64,000 nt of DNA from positions 165,196,596 to 165,260,595 of the forward strand of contig JAUMIR010000005.1 in NCBI GenBank assembly GCA_030847615.1, in the 5' to 3' direction. The DNA is from Gambelia wislizenii (taxonomy: Eukaryota; Chordata; Lepidosauria; Squamata; Crotaphytidae). Positions within the stretch are counted from its first letter, which is position 1, and each line of letters opens with the position of its first letter. The position numbers were made by a program, and so were the translations under genes. The notes below the pieces were generated by a model. That model was not told the origin of the DNA. It worked only from the letters and a program-made list of their open reading frames with translations, and made no database searches. Below are positions 45,601 to 56,949 of this stretch, one piece after another.

Positions 45601-46295
45601 ATAAACAGTACTATTAAACTGTAATAGGGATAGATAAATTTGTTGGTTTTTCTTCCTCACTCATCTTTCTTTAAACTCTCACTTTCTTTCCATCACATTC
45701 AGAAGTGAACCAAACCAAATACTCCTCCATCTGAACTGGCCCAATTCAGTAAGTGCAGATTCTAGGACTTATTCAAGGAGTGCTGATTTCCTTGGAATCA
45801 TATTCTGAGAGCTTTTTCATGATCTCTTCAGGTATTATCTGAAGGTATTATCTTATAATGTTGTATGTGGCCCGCCCTACCCTGCCTCTCCCTGTCAGAG
45901 CTTCATATCTCCCCCAGGGGTGGTGAGGACTGCCCAAGGGCAGAATGGGGCAAATGCCCTGTGTCATCAGGACTTCAGGGCTCCAAGGCAGGGGCAAGAT
46001 GTGGTCTATTGCTCATCTAAACAAGCTCTTAGTTCAGTTCTAATTCACTTAGGTTGGATAGGGATAACTATGTGCTATGTAGAAGATTTATAAATTTCCT
46101 GTGTGAAGAATCTATCAGTGGTAGAATCCAGTGAGGAAAAGGCTATATTATCTCTCTTACCCATGTAAGGTTATTAGGTAGTAGAAGCTATGTTCAGTGT
46201 CCATTTAGCTACACTTCTTCAGCCATCCTTGCATTTATAACAACTGATTAAAATACAGGGGATAGAGTGAAATTTCATTTCCTCAAATATCAGGG
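45601..46295. other. Non-coding sequence
   Basis: Nothing recognised. Confidence 0.35.
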
Positions 46296-47165
46296 TTACT
46301 CTTGAAGAGAAGGGGGCTTACCAGCTGGCCGAATTGTGGCCTTCCGGCGCCCCCCAGTTCCTCCTTCCAGTGGCCTCCCATGGCTGCATGGCTGGTCTTG
46401 GGGCCACCATTTGCAGGCGTCCTCTTCCTGGCCTGCCTTGCAGCCAGGAGAAGAGTGGGAAGGCAGAAGCCAGTCGGGGTGAGCCTCCCTCAACCCGATT
46501 GGCCCAGGGCAACAAAAGAGGAGGGACGTCTGGCCGTGCTTCCGACATGGCTGGCTGATGAGGAGCCTGCAATGGGGTCTGTACAAAAACCGGCCCCTGG
46601 CGCAGGCTCCTCACTTGGCTCACAAGGAGCCAAAGAACCCTTCCCTTTGATATTATGTTTGGTTATGTTTTATTTGTTTGTTTCCCCATCCTTCCCTTTG
46701 GTATTATGTTTGCTTATGTTTTATTTGTTGTGATTTGCTAGTGGATGGCATGGGCCCTGATCCGGGTAAGCGGGGAGGTCTCTGTCAAGTTCAAGCTTAA
46801 GTTCAAGTTCACGGAGATGCCGCTCCTTACCTGCTTAAGATTAACACCGTGTTTCCAGGGAAGGGGAGAGCATCAAGCATGGCGGCTTGGCCAGGAGTTC
46901 TCCCCTCCAGAAACAGTCGGTCGCTACTGACGCTGGACCATTGGCCAACACAGGGTTGGACAATGAAGGGATCCGGACTCATGCAATAGTGCCAACCATT
47001 ATAGCCATCAGCAAGTTGTGGCCTGTTATTGCCAATTATCTTCATACTAACCTATACCTAATCATTTTGTTTATCTTGTACCCAATACAATTTGTTAACA
47101 TAGCCTGTAGTAGTATGTGTCTTCATTTAGGGAGGGAAGCAGGATGAACGGTCTGGGTCCGCAAA
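46296..47165. other. GC-rich unclassified insert
   Basis: The first ~340 bp are markedly GC- and CpG-richer than anything nearby and contain ATTGGCC (CCAAT-type) at about 46498. A 50-bp segment is duplicated directly: CCCTTTGATATTATGTTTGG at 46640 and CCCTTTGGTATTATGTTTGC at about 46693. TCAAGTTCAAGCTTAAGTTC (46786) is a short tandem of AAGTTC words. A 143-codon frame (46302-46733) runs through but has no domain and reads across the duplication. It could be an LTR, a LINE promoter/leader or an exon-free CpG island. Confidence 0.4.
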
Positions 47166-47272
47166 CAGTTTTTTTCATTCAGTTAATAGGTAGGGATGGC
47201 TTGCAAAAATATTTTGTTTTGTTTTTTATCATCTCTCCTCCTTAATGAAATGACTTTAGTGATTGGTTCCAC

Positions 47273-47358
47273 ACTAACACTGCAGTACTATACACATGTT
47301 TTTGAGTAAATCAGTGCAAAGCCTGTTCTGAGTAAACATGTATAAAATTGCACTGGAA
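47273..47358 (+). repeat. Old interspersed repeat (TTCTGAGTAAACATG type)
   Basis: TTTTTGAGTAAATCAGTGCAA, TTCTGAGTAAACATGTATAAA and ATTGCACTGG recur in diverged form at 49165-49387. This phrase is frequent in sauropsid genomes. The class is uncertain. Confidence 0.5.
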
Positions 47359-47518
47359 AATGCAGATGTGAAGATATTGAGGCAAAGCACCATCAATAGG
47401 CTACAATTTGTTCAAACTTGGTCATGCCAAAATTTTCCCAAATGACGTTAGTACAGTCTTTGAAGGAGACAGCAGTTCTGCATTCTCCCAAGGTGTGATA
47501 TATTAGCTTTTAAGTTTC

Positions 47519-47552
<34 letters not shown>

Positions 47553-47556
47553 GTTA
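47519..47556. repeat. (ATT)n microsatellite
   Basis: About 11 ATT units. Confidence 0.97.
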
Positions 47557-47754
47557 TTAGGCTTCCTGGTGTTTCTTTTATGGAAAAAATGCTTTTCTTC
47601 ATGGCTGCAAGTTACAGTAAAAGCAGATGAGCAGACTTAGTACATAATCAAACCAAATACAAAAAGCAATTTCAGAACCTTTTATCATGTTGTGCCATGC
47701 ATTTCTGTTTCACAAAAGAAAATAAATTAAATAAATGATTTCTACAGGATGATT

Positions 47755-47980
47755 TTTAATGGTTTGAGCATTGAATTATGACTCTGGGGACCAGGATTCG
47801 AATCTCTGCTAGGCCATGAAAACCCACTGGGTGATCTTGGGCAAGTCACATTCTCTCAGCCTTAGATGAAGGCAAAGACCAACTGCCTCTGTACAAATCT
47901 TGGCAAGAAAATCCTGTGATAGGTTTGCCTTGGGATTGACATAAGTCAGAAACAACTTGAAGGCACACAGTAACAACAAG
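47755..47980 (+). mobile_element. Sauria-type SINE, 5'-truncated
   Basis: Lacks the AGCCAGCATGG head and starts GGTTTGAGCATTGAATTATG. It has GACCAGGATTCGAATC, CCCACTGGGTGATCTTGG, TGACATAAGTCAGAAAC and the end AACTTGAAGGCACACAGTAAC followed by AACAA. Confidence 0.92.
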
Positions 47981-49164
47981 GGCAAGCTAGGCAATCTTTC
48001 ATGGAGTAGCCCCCTTTCTTCAGCTTCTTAATCTTCTGTGTCCTTGCTGAGGCCCTGAATATATAGAATCAGTACATAATGTATTCTAGGATAGGTCTTG
48101 CAGAGTTTGTGTGAATTATGCATTGATTTCATTCCTATGACTCAGATTGGCTAAAATGAGTATATTCTGATATATTTATAGAGTATTCATGGTGAGTAAA
48201 TCTTAACAGAAACAATTTCCTCTTCTAAATTTGGACACTAAATATGGATTCATGCTGGACATGAGTGGGCGCCTGATAAAGCATGCTGGAAGAAATTCAT
48301 GCTAAGAAGTTAATGCTTGCTTTAAAATTACTAGAATGGCTTTAAAAACTCATGTCATTTTGTCACAAGTGGGATGATGTCAGAGTTCTATCTTCATTGC
48401 CACTATTATGGTAAAAAATGGGAACCTGGGTTTCTGAGTTCATAAGAGCATTACCAAACTACGGTACTAATATTAGGGAAAAGATTATTAGATACTTCTA
48501 TTTGTACAGGGGGAAAAAACATTGAGGTAGTGTTACTATTATAGCCAAATTGTTCTATTATGAGTGATGAAAAAGTGTGTGTGTGTGTGTGTGTTTGCAT
48601 CATAACCCAACTGCCTAGATTGGAAATACTAAAATTATTACAATCCAAGCCAATATCCCTTTGAATCTTGTTAATTCTTTGGGGTTTTCTGAGAGATGTA
48701 AAAATTTCAGTCTCTGTAAATATGTGTGTATTTAGAACTTCCTCTTTCCCTTTCTACTTCTTTTTTCCTTATATTAGCAGAAGTTCTATTCTCATTTGCT
48801 TGGATGTGAAGAACTCTCCAACATGATCAGGGATGCTGCTTTATTAAGGTCCCCAATGACATGGAGAGTTGTACTTGGGCTTAACAAAATGCAGACAGAA
48901 TTCATTTAAACCTCATTGCTCAAGTTACCAAAGAGCTGGACTGGAGGGGAGCACCATATACTGGGGCAGGAAGTTGGGTCCTCACACTCTACTCATACAT
49001 TTACTCACCTCAGTTCAAGCCAAACATCCAACTAGGGTTTACAATATTCCATAATTCTTAAATCAGATACTTCCTTATATTTAATTTCATTGTTTCTGCA
49101 GCAGAACAAATATTTTGTACACATAAGAATACTTTTCAAAATGTTCTTTCAAACAGATTGGAAT
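47981..49164. other. Non-coding sequence
   Basis: (GT)n at 48572-48594. No gene recognised. Confidence 0.4.
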
Positions 49165-49387
49165 ATTGGGCCTGAATCCTATTGGTTCATCCAAGCTACA
49201 GTAACCCATTGAATCAATGGTTGATGAATGAGTCAACAAGTAGGTAAATTGTAATGATCCAGTGGGTCTACTTTAGTAGGGGACTAAATAGGATTCAGAC
49301 CTTAAGCTGGAGTTCTATAATGCTTACCTGGGAGTAAGTCTGAGTGAGTTACTTCTGAGTAGTCATACACAGGATTTTACTGTTAGT
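49165..49387 (+). repeat. Old interspersed repeat (TTCTGAGTAGTCATAC type)
   Basis: TGCTTACCTGGGAGTAAGTC, GAGTTACTTCTGAGTAGTC and ACACAGGATTTTACTGTTAG are in the order typical of a common sauropsid repeat. It abuts a palindromic MITE. Confidence 0.55.
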
Positions 49388-49392
49388 GACTT

Positions 49393-49590
49393 TGGATGCA
49401 TGTACACTGTAGAAATAATGCAGTTTGACACCACTTTAAGCATTGTAGCTCCATCCTATGGAATCCTAGAATTTACCATAGACTGCTGGTGCTTCATAAA
49501 ACTAGAAATCCCAGATTCTATAGGACAGAGCCATGGAAGTTAAAGTGGTGACAAACTGCACTATGTATTTCTACAGTGTAGGTGTACTCT
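49393..49590. mobile_element. Palindromic MITE copy
   Basis: GGATGCATGTACACTGTAG...GCAGTTTGACACCACTTTAAG pairs with GTTAAAGTGGTGACAAACTGC...CTACAGTGTAGGTGTAC. The loop is short. A small TATGT insertion lies in the right arm. Confidence 0.9.
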
Positions 49591-50202
49591 TTGCTTCTAT
49601 TAGGTACAAATAATGCATGGCATTATCTGTCTTTGTCAAATTTTCTTTTGTCTTTTACCTCTGCAAAAATGGTGCCCAGGGTTCAGTCTCTAATGAAAAC
49701 TGGAAAGGAAGAACTGAATTTTATATTTTAATTTCTCACAATTTAATTCTCATCCACCAAATAGCTATTGGACAATGATTTCATGGTGGGATATGATGAA
49801 AAGATACAGATGTCCCTTTTTTCACGTATGGAATTAAAAAAGATATCTGAAGGAACTTGTTAGAAGGTTCTAGAATGCCTTCAGGTTAAATTTCCTATAG
49901 CAAAGGAGATCTTGCATATACAACCCTTGCCACATTGAAGAATGCAGTCTAATCACAGCTTCACTGAAAGTTGTACTTAGATAAAGTTTGATTCTCTGCT
50001 AACAAAAAACAATGATATTTAGCAAAATACTTTAGACCAGTTCTTGAAATATCTTTCAAAATGCATGTTAAAATGACATCACTCAGATTCAACTTTGTTC
50101 ACTTTTCTCCTGCAGTTCCATATCCTCCTGCCACAGAAGCTCTCATGTCCTGGGAAGAGCTGCTGCTATTCTTACTGGTGGGGATGGGAGGGATGTGGGA
50201 GT
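49591..50202. other. Non-coding sequence
   Basis: Nothing recognised. Confidence 0.4.
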
Positions 50203-51258
50203 TCATAGAATCATAGGATCATAGAATTGCAGAGTTGGAAGAGACCACGAGGGCCATCCAGTCCAACACCCTGCCACGCAGGAAATCACGATCAAAGCAT
50301 CCCTGACAGATGGCCATCCAGCCTCTGTTTAAAGACCTCCAAGAAAGGAGACCCCACCATGCTCCGAGGGAGGGTGTTCCACTGCCGAACAGCTCTTACT
50401 GTCAAAAGGTTCCTCCTAATGTTGAGGTGGAATCTCTGTTCCTGGAGCTTGCATCCATTGCTCCATGTTCCAGTCTCTGGAGCAGCAGAAAACAAGTCTG
50501 CTCCATCCTCAACGTGACACCCCTTCAAATACATAAACAGGGCTATCATATCACCTCTTAACTGTATTTTTCCAGGCTAAACATACCCAGCTCCCTAAGT
50601 CTCTCCTCATAAGGTATCGTTTCCAGACCTTTCATCATTTTAGTTGCCCTTCTCTGGACATGCTCCAATTTGTCAATATCCTTTTTGAATTGTGGTGCCC
50701 AGAACTGGACACAGTATTCCAGGTGAGGTCTGACCAAGGCAGAATAGAGCGGCACTATTACTTCCCTTGATCTAGACACTATACTTCTATTGGTGCAGCC
50801 CAAAATTGCATTGGCCTTTTTAGCTGCCGCATCACACTGTTAACTCATGTTCAACTTGTGGTCTACTAGGACTCCTAGATCCCTTTCGCATGTAGTCTCA
50901 TTCAGCCAGGTGTCCCCCATCCTATATCTATGCATTTCATTTGTTCGCCCTAAGTGCAGCACCTTACATTTCTCCATATTGAATTTCATTTTGTTAGCTT
51001 TGGCCCAGCTCTCCAGTCTATCAAGGTGATTTTGAATTTTGATCATGACCTCTAGTGTATTAGCTATACCTCCTAATTTGGTGTCATCTGCAAATTTGGT
51101 AAGTATGCCCCTAATTCCTTCATCCAAGTCATTGATAAAGATATTGAATAGCACTGGGCCCAGGACAGAACCCTGTGGCACCCCACTGGTCACATCTTTC
51201 CAAAATGAAGAGGAGCCACTGCTGAGCACCCTTTGGGTTCGACCGGTCAACCAATAAT
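50203..51258 (-). mobile_element. CR1 LINE, 5'-truncated
   Basis: The plus strand begins with the CR1 tail complement (ATAGAATCATAGGATCATAG) and runs to the truncation point at about 51258, within the palm of the reverse transcriptase. It is less damaged than the 24-kb copy. Confidence 0.96.
50292..51256 (-). pseudogene. CR1 reverse transcriptase C-terminal half
   Basis: Minus-strand coding: 51256-50840 with [20 protein letters not shown], the catalytic FADD (51083-51094) and [14 protein letters not shown]...MGDTWLNE; then 50803-50558 with [14 protein letters not shown]; then 50549-50292 with GCHVEDGADLFSAAPETGTW and FHLNIRRNLL. A stop after HKLNMS and a frameshift near 50555 divide it. The N-terminal half and the endonuclease are missing. 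Confidence 0.94.
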
Positions 51259-51324
51259 GGGGGGGGAGCAGACATAATGTTTTACTCTCTCCCCCCCGCC
51301 CCAAGAAACTGAATGAGAAAGTAA

Positions 51325-51722
51325 GGGCTTGTCTATACGGTCCGATTTTTTAAAAAAGTTTTGTACAACATGAAAATGTATGATTACTCAAACACTTGCA
51401 TTCACACAGATACAAACAGGCAGTGCAATCTGATTTGTTGGACGAGCATGGGGGCAGGGCTAGCAAACAGGGAAAGCACCTGCTGCTGCCATGTTGGATT
51501 TTCAGCTAACCAAGGGTCTGGTAAGTCAATCAAATGGTGATCTTATACTCTCTTTTCCCCCCCTTTTTAAAAATACAAAATGTCAAATGTGCACATATGG
51601 GAAACTATTTTTACCAAAAAAAAAAAAAAAAAAAAAAGGCAACAGCAGATTTAAAATTGTGAGTAAATCACTCATGGCCACCAAACTGGCTAGGGGTTAT
51701 GCAGTGTTTAGGGGGACTCTGG
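51325..51722 (-). mobile_element. MITE with GGGCTTGTCTATA end (family H2), copy 2
   Basis: Inverted relative of 31732-32291. It starts GGGCTTGTCTATACGG after TAA (51322-51324) and shares GGCAGTGCAATCTGATT, ATGTTGGATTTTCAGCTAA, TTTAAAATTGTGAGTAAATC and TTTAGGGGGACTCT. The far terminus is missing, so the copy is truncated. It holds an A22 run at about 51618-51641. Confidence 0.85.
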
Positions 51723-52643
51723 ACTCAACCTGGTGAGGGGGGTAGAAAAATGAGGCTGCACTCACAGATAGAGGGCAGCCTCTTTTTCCTTCTACCGAGT
51801 GTCTAGAAGATCTGTATCATCATGGTCTGAATTGCTTGATATGATATGTTATTACATGTGAATTTAGAACACTCCTACTTAAGAGTTCCACATTGAGCAT
51901 CACAGAGTATTTGCAGGACCTAGTCCTAGTTTTTTCAGTTAGTAGTTGCAAGGGTTGCATTTTTCTTGCTGAATCGGTTTCCCCTTCCCTTCCCTTCCCT
52001 TCCTTTCCAACCGGTAAGAAAAAGCACCAGCAGTTCCTCCCAGAACTTGACAGCTGCCTGAGGGTAGGAGATTTTGGGACAGAGTACAAGAGCAAGAAAA
52101 TAAACCCCCTCACCACATCCAAAAAAGGACATAAGAACAGGTAAGCTGCACTGAAATGTATACATGTCACTAATAGGATGCCAGTCTCTGATTCTGGTAA
52201 AATGCCTTAGTATGCTATTAGTTTTTGTGATATTAAATATGAACAGGCCTTTTGCATTCATCTGGACATTCTTAAACGAAGTTGTCAGCATCCAGCTAGG
52301 GGTAATACATATCAGAAGCAATTTCTGGGTGTATATAAAAAAAATGAATAAGGAACCATTTGCACAAACATATGGTGCATGAACAATTCAGCTCTCAAAC
52401 CCAGAGGATGGCCAGAGCCACATTAATGGAATAGAAAAATATGTAATAATCAGCAGCTAGGAGTCAACCAGATGAGAGAACATGAAGCAGAATTTAGAGT
52501 ACTTTTTGCTCTTCCATACCTGTTAAATACTTGCTCAGCATGAGAACTGCTTTTTTAGAAGAGTTCTGCTTGAATAGCCCTGGATGGTATATTTATACTG
52601 CTGAACCATCAGACCCAGAGTTATGACATCATTCTACTGTTAT
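51723..52643. other. Non-coding sequence
   Basis: (CCCTT)n at about 51981-52004. No gene; the overlapping frames at 51820-52321 read across this simple repeat and lack motifs. Confidence 0.4.
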
Positions 52644-52790
52644 GTCTGTCTGTCTGTCTGCCTGTTAGTTGTTGCTGCTGCTGCTGTTTGTTGTTACAGC
52701 CCACCTTTCTCCCACAATAGGACTTAAACTAACAAAAAGCAACAATACAAGTTGAAACAAAATAGCATCTTCCTTCCTTTCTCTTTGAAG
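52644..52790. repeat. Simple repeats and an old LINE-like tail
   Basis: (TCTG)n at 52644-52664 and (TGC)n at 52671-52686 precede CAGCCCACCTTTCTCCCAC, a phrase seen at L2-type 3' ends read on the minus strand. Family call is weak. Confidence 0.4.
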
Positions 52791-52814
52791 ATGTGATTAG
52801 ACTATTTTATTTTG

Positions 52815-53039
52815 TGTGTGTGTTGTTTTGTGCTGTCAAGTTGTTTCTGAATTAGAATGACTTTAAGGTAAACATATCACAGGCATTTCTTGACAAGATT
52901 TGTTCATAACTGGTTTGCATTTGCCTTCCTCTGAGGCTCAAGAGAATGTGACTTGCCCAAGGTCACCCAGTGGGTTTCTATGCCCAAGTGGGGATTTGAA
53001 CCCTGATCTCCAATACTCCAACCAGTACACTGCACTGGC

Positions 53040-53042
<3 letters not shown>
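52815..53042 (-). mobile_element. Sauria-type SINE, minus strand
   Basis: The plus strand shows GTGTTGTTTTGTGCTGTCAAG, CTTTAAGGTAAACATATCAC, TGACTTGCCCAAGGTCACCC, GGGATTTGAACCCTGATCTCC and the head complement CAGTACACTGCACTGGCTC. Full length. A (GT)n follows at 53048-53071. Confidence 0.93.
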
Positions 53043-53071
<29 letters not shown>

Positions 53072-53142
53072 GCACAAAAGTTAAAGCAGAATTAAACTAT
53101 GAATCCTATTAAAACTTTACCTTAAGATGTTTGAAAAAACAT

Positions 53143-53146
<4 letters not shown>

Positions 53147-53199
<53 letters not shown>

Positions 53200-53217
53200 A
53201 AGAGAGAGAGAGAGAGA
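53147..53217. repeat. Palindromic microsatellite (CT)n(AT)n(AG)n
   Basis: Sixteen CT units (53147-53178), about ten AT units (53179-53199) and about eight AG units (53200-53217). CT pairs with AG and AT with itself, so the single strand could fold into one long hairpin or extrude as a cruciform. Confidence 0.97.
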
Positions 53218-54034
53218 TGAATCACAGCACACCTATAGCATATCTTTCTGTTTGTATATAAATATGTTGCCAGAAGTTCATAATTCTAAATATGTTTCTA
53301 TTCCTCAAATATTCTGCTTGTGCTTTTTTAAAAAAACTGTCACTCCTATCAACAAAATTATTAAAAATACCAAAATAAAACACATATCAGTATGCAACAT
53401 TCAGGAGGGTCATGGCACAGACATGAATGAGAAACTGATGCTGATCGCTCCAGCCTTAAACATCTTTGAATAGAAGTCTACAAATGCCATATTTTTAAGA
53501 ATGGCAAACTAGAGCATCTGACGAGCTGGTGTCATCTGGAAGCAAAGAGGGCTTAATTATCATCCAGCTAATCCCAGAAGGAGACATCATTTGATTTCAT
53601 TAGTGGGGTATAATTTTGTATACTTCATAGCAGCAGCTCCACTCTGCTAGTAATCCACTGACTCTACAAAGTGCTGTGTGCGACATACATTTAACCTCTT
53701 TCTCTGACAACAACAACAACAACAACAAAAAGGTAAAAGGGAATGAAAAATGAGTTGAGGTGAAGAAGTCTAATCAGGAATATGCTGTCAATTTTTTTGA
53801 GATACTCTCCTTCAAAGGCATAAAAGTGCTTCAAGCTAGTACTCTGCCCTTTTCAGAACACCCTGCAAAATGAATTGACAGCAGCTATGCCATGTAAAAT
53901 AACACATGCACAGGGAACAGTATAATGTGCATAAAATGTAAAATTTTAAGAAAAGGTGAGTGTGCATGTATGTCAATAAATTATGCTGTTCCAATGCATC
54001 TTGCAGTTGCATTTGACTGCAATTATAATTAATC
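53218..54034. other. Non-coding sequence
   Basis: (AAC)n at 53707-53728. Nothing else recognised. Confidence 0.4.
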
Positions 54035-54037
54035 TTA

Positions 54038-54259
54038 GGCCTAATCCACACTACACAAATAATCCAGTTTGAAAATTGTTTATTTGCCATGGCTCCTTCC
54101 TATTGAATCCTGGGATTTGTAAGTTTACAGGGTCTTTAGACTTCTCTGACAAAGAGGGCCAGTGCCTCACCAAACTACAAATCCCAGGATTCAATAGGAT
54201 GGAGCCATGCCAAATAATCCAGCATCACATTTGATTATTTGTGTAGTGTGGATCCACCC
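54038..54259. mobile_element. Palindromic MITE with TTA duplication
   Basis: GGCCTAATCCACACTACAC...CTGGGATTTGTAAGTTT pairs with AAACTACAAATCCCAGG...GTGTAGTGTGGATCCACCC. It is flanked by TTA on both sides (54035-54037 and 54260-54262). This is the copy that best shows the family's 3-bp target duplication. Confidence 0.92.
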
Positions 54260-54299
54260 TTAGTCAACACTAAAGCAATTAATATAGCTGAGTAATCTG

Positions 54300-54527
54300 A
54301 GACCCAGTGTGGTATAGTGGTTTAAGCACTAGATTACAACTCTGGAATCCAAATCCCCATTCAACCCCGGAACTCCACTGGGTGAGCATAGGCAAGTCAC
54401 ACTCTCTCAGCCTCAGATAAAGGCAATGGACAAACCGCTCTGAACATATTCTGCCAAGAAAACCCCATGATATGTTCACTTTAGGATTACCACAAATTGG
54501 AAATGACTTGAAGGCATACAATAGCAA
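54300..54527 (+). mobile_element. Sauria-type SINE
   Basis: Starts AGACCCAGTGTGGTATAGTGG. It has GGTTTAAGCACTAGATTACAA, TCCACTGGGTGAGCATAGG, GATTACCACAAATTGG and ends GACTTGAAGGCATACAATAG. Full length, moderately diverged. Confidence 0.92.
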
Positions 54528-54789
54528 TCTGTTTTTCAAGGAAAACATATCCTTAAAGTATCTTGATGATACTATGCTTAACACCACATTTGTAATGAAA
54601 ACATTGTATTTATATATATTATGAAGGACAAGTTATTCTTCAGTGCCTTGTGAATTTTCATTGATTTTTAAAGCTGTAGCCATGGCCACAAAGAAGCCAT
54701 CATTCCACAAAGAGGCACCAAAGGCAATCTTATAATATACCACATGAACAGGTGATATCTATCTGCATACTGAGACATAATAACATAAG
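54528..54789. other. Non-coding spacer
   Basis: Nothing recognised. Confidence 0.35.
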
Positions 54790-55010
54790 GTACATAGGAA
54801 TCTGCCTTATATGAATCAGATCTTTCCTATACTCCATCAGGTTCTGAAACTTTCCTATTCTTCATCTGGCTTAATTTAGTCAACACTGGCACCAGCTCTC
54901 TAGGGTTTCAGACAGCATCCTTTCATAGTCCTACCTGAAGATCTCTGGTATGCCATAGTGGTCGGCAATCTAAGAACTGATAAGACCTGACTCTGCTTTG
55001 TATCCAAAAG
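54790..55010 (-). mobile_element. Old tRNA-derived SINE-like repeat
   Basis: TACATAGGAATCTGCCTTATA, ATGAATCAGATC, ACTGGCACCAGCTCTC, AGGGTTTCAGACAGCATCC and AAAAGCAGATGAGATTAG follow the order of a widespread sauropsid SINE whose minus strand has a tRNA-like head near the AAAGCAGATG end. The tRNA-like part is badly eroded. Confidence 0.5.
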
Positions 55011-56365
55011 CAGATGAGATTAGTGTGCACACTTTAGAGTGATATGGTGCTCCAGAAGAAGAGCTGTGCTGAATCAAATCAAAGTTTTATGTAGTCCAGG
55101 TCTCTTCCTAGATGCCTATGGGAAGCACACATGCACAACATAAGAGCAATGTTCCCCATTAACTGACCTTGAGATTATTTCATGGGTATAGTGGGTCAGT
55201 GCTACTCAGTGGGCTGGTCCATGAACCAGTGCTGGTTTGTGAGCTATTACCTACTGGTCCTCAGTAAATTTTCATGCAAGGAAAAAAAAAGCAGCTAGTC
55301 AATGGGTGCAAATTTGCTGCCGGTCCCTGGCACATTGGGAAAACATAAAACAAAGCAAAACTGGCAACCCCCACATCATATAGCTTAAGAAACACTGCTG
55401 TAGGTTAAGATTTAAGCATGATAGCTATAATGATAGCTGGTAGCTATTGAAGGTCATATCTCTATGTACACGCATCTTAGGTGATATAAGCTGAGAACAA
55501 ACATGTTTGCCTGGCTTCACTATCCTCATGTAGACACAGTATTGATGTCATGTATATGAATGCTTCTGAAAAGCTTTGTTTGAAGTGAATAGGCATGTGA
55601 AAATCTGACAGTTTCAGTTTTGGTACCTTTCTTAGAATTTCACCACGATTCTCAGCCCATTCAAATTTTGCACTGAATTCTAAGATACAAAATTCAGCTT
55701 ATGAGACTCCCTGCTTCCTGTTTGAAAATTTGTACACATTTTGGCAACTTGTGATACTGTAGACTTGTTTATGCAATTTTTTTAAATGTACACATGTCCA
55801 TTATTCCCTAAGGCACATTGGCAAGCTTTTTAAAAACATGCATATTTAAGATATGTGTATTTTTTTCATTAATTACTCATAATTTGAAAAGAAAAGAAAA
55901 GGTCTGATCTCCTGATGGCCCCAAACCAAAAGATGCACTTTTGTGAATGTTCCCACAGGGCCTGATTTAACAAAATTAGTTTGACAGAAACCCTTGCATA
56001 ATGTGAATTTTGTCTCCATCTTTAAGTGGACTCATTAGTGCTTAACCTGAAATTGATTTTGAGTGTCAGAATGCAAAGGATGAAGATGCCTTGTAAAATG
56101 CCTTGTGCTGGTCACTAAGGAAAAAACAACAGTAGCCAAATATGTTTGGGATGGGACAATTGTCATGTCTTTATAGGATTTTGAGTTTCTTATGGTAGAA
56201 ATGAAGTGCTGTTCTACTGGGAACCACTTAAATCTCACACACTGACAGTTATGGGTGTATTCTTGAGAATGATGCACCTCCACACTTCAGTGGTGGCAGA
56301 TTTACCTATCACCTCTGGAAGGATGTGGGCAGGAAACTTCATGAGATTATTAACATGCATGCATC
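55011..56365. other. Non-coding sequence
   Basis: No gene or confident repeat. Confidence 0.4.
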
Positions 56366-56368
56366 TTC

Positions 56369-56946
56369 AGACTTTATCAGACTACCCTCTTGAAACATTC
56401 TTTTGCCGGCATATTATGAAACATTTTTATGCCAGCAAAAGAACCCCCACCCACCAGACCTACCTTAACCAGCATCAGAAAGGCAGACCCAGCAGTAACG
56501 GAGCACAAACAGACCTAAGTTTACTTTTGGGTTACAAATCTCTCTGATTCTCTTGAGAAGACACCAGTGTGGCAAATTCAAAAAGTAAAGCAAAATAAAC
56601 ACATAAAATGTACACACAAGCACAAAAACACACTTTAAAAGTCCCAAGTACACCGGTGGGTGTTTCATAAAAAGAGCATCCCCTACCTTTCTGTCACGAT
56701 CTCACCCAGAAGTGTTCTGTCATTGAAGCTGTATTTCGTTGAGCACAATGGTGCAAAGTTTCAAATGCCAGCAATGCTGACAACAAAGCACCATGGGAGA
56801 TCAATTGATAGCTTGGCCCATCAATAAAAAGGAACAGGTTTTTGACAAGACATGATCAAGGAAGGATGACATCATATAGTATGTGTGCCCTTTTGCAATC
56901 ATTAGACATCATTACGATGTCATATTTGCATGGTCTGATAAAATCC
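56369..56946 (-). mobile_element. Family H1 MITE, reverse orientation
   Basis: Starts AGACTTTATCAGACTACC and ends GGTCTGATAAAATCC, flanked by TTC on both sides (56366-56368 and 56947-56949). Its internal blocks are the reverse complements of those in the other H1 copies (for example ACACTTTAAAAGTCC and CAAAAGAACCCCC). Confidence 0.9.
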
Positions 56947-56949
56947 TTC

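Noticed and set aside
46302..46733. 143-codon open frame in the GC-rich block
   Set aside because: No recognisable domain, a competing open frame lies on the opposite strand, the last part reads through a direct duplication, and high GC alone lowers stop frequency.
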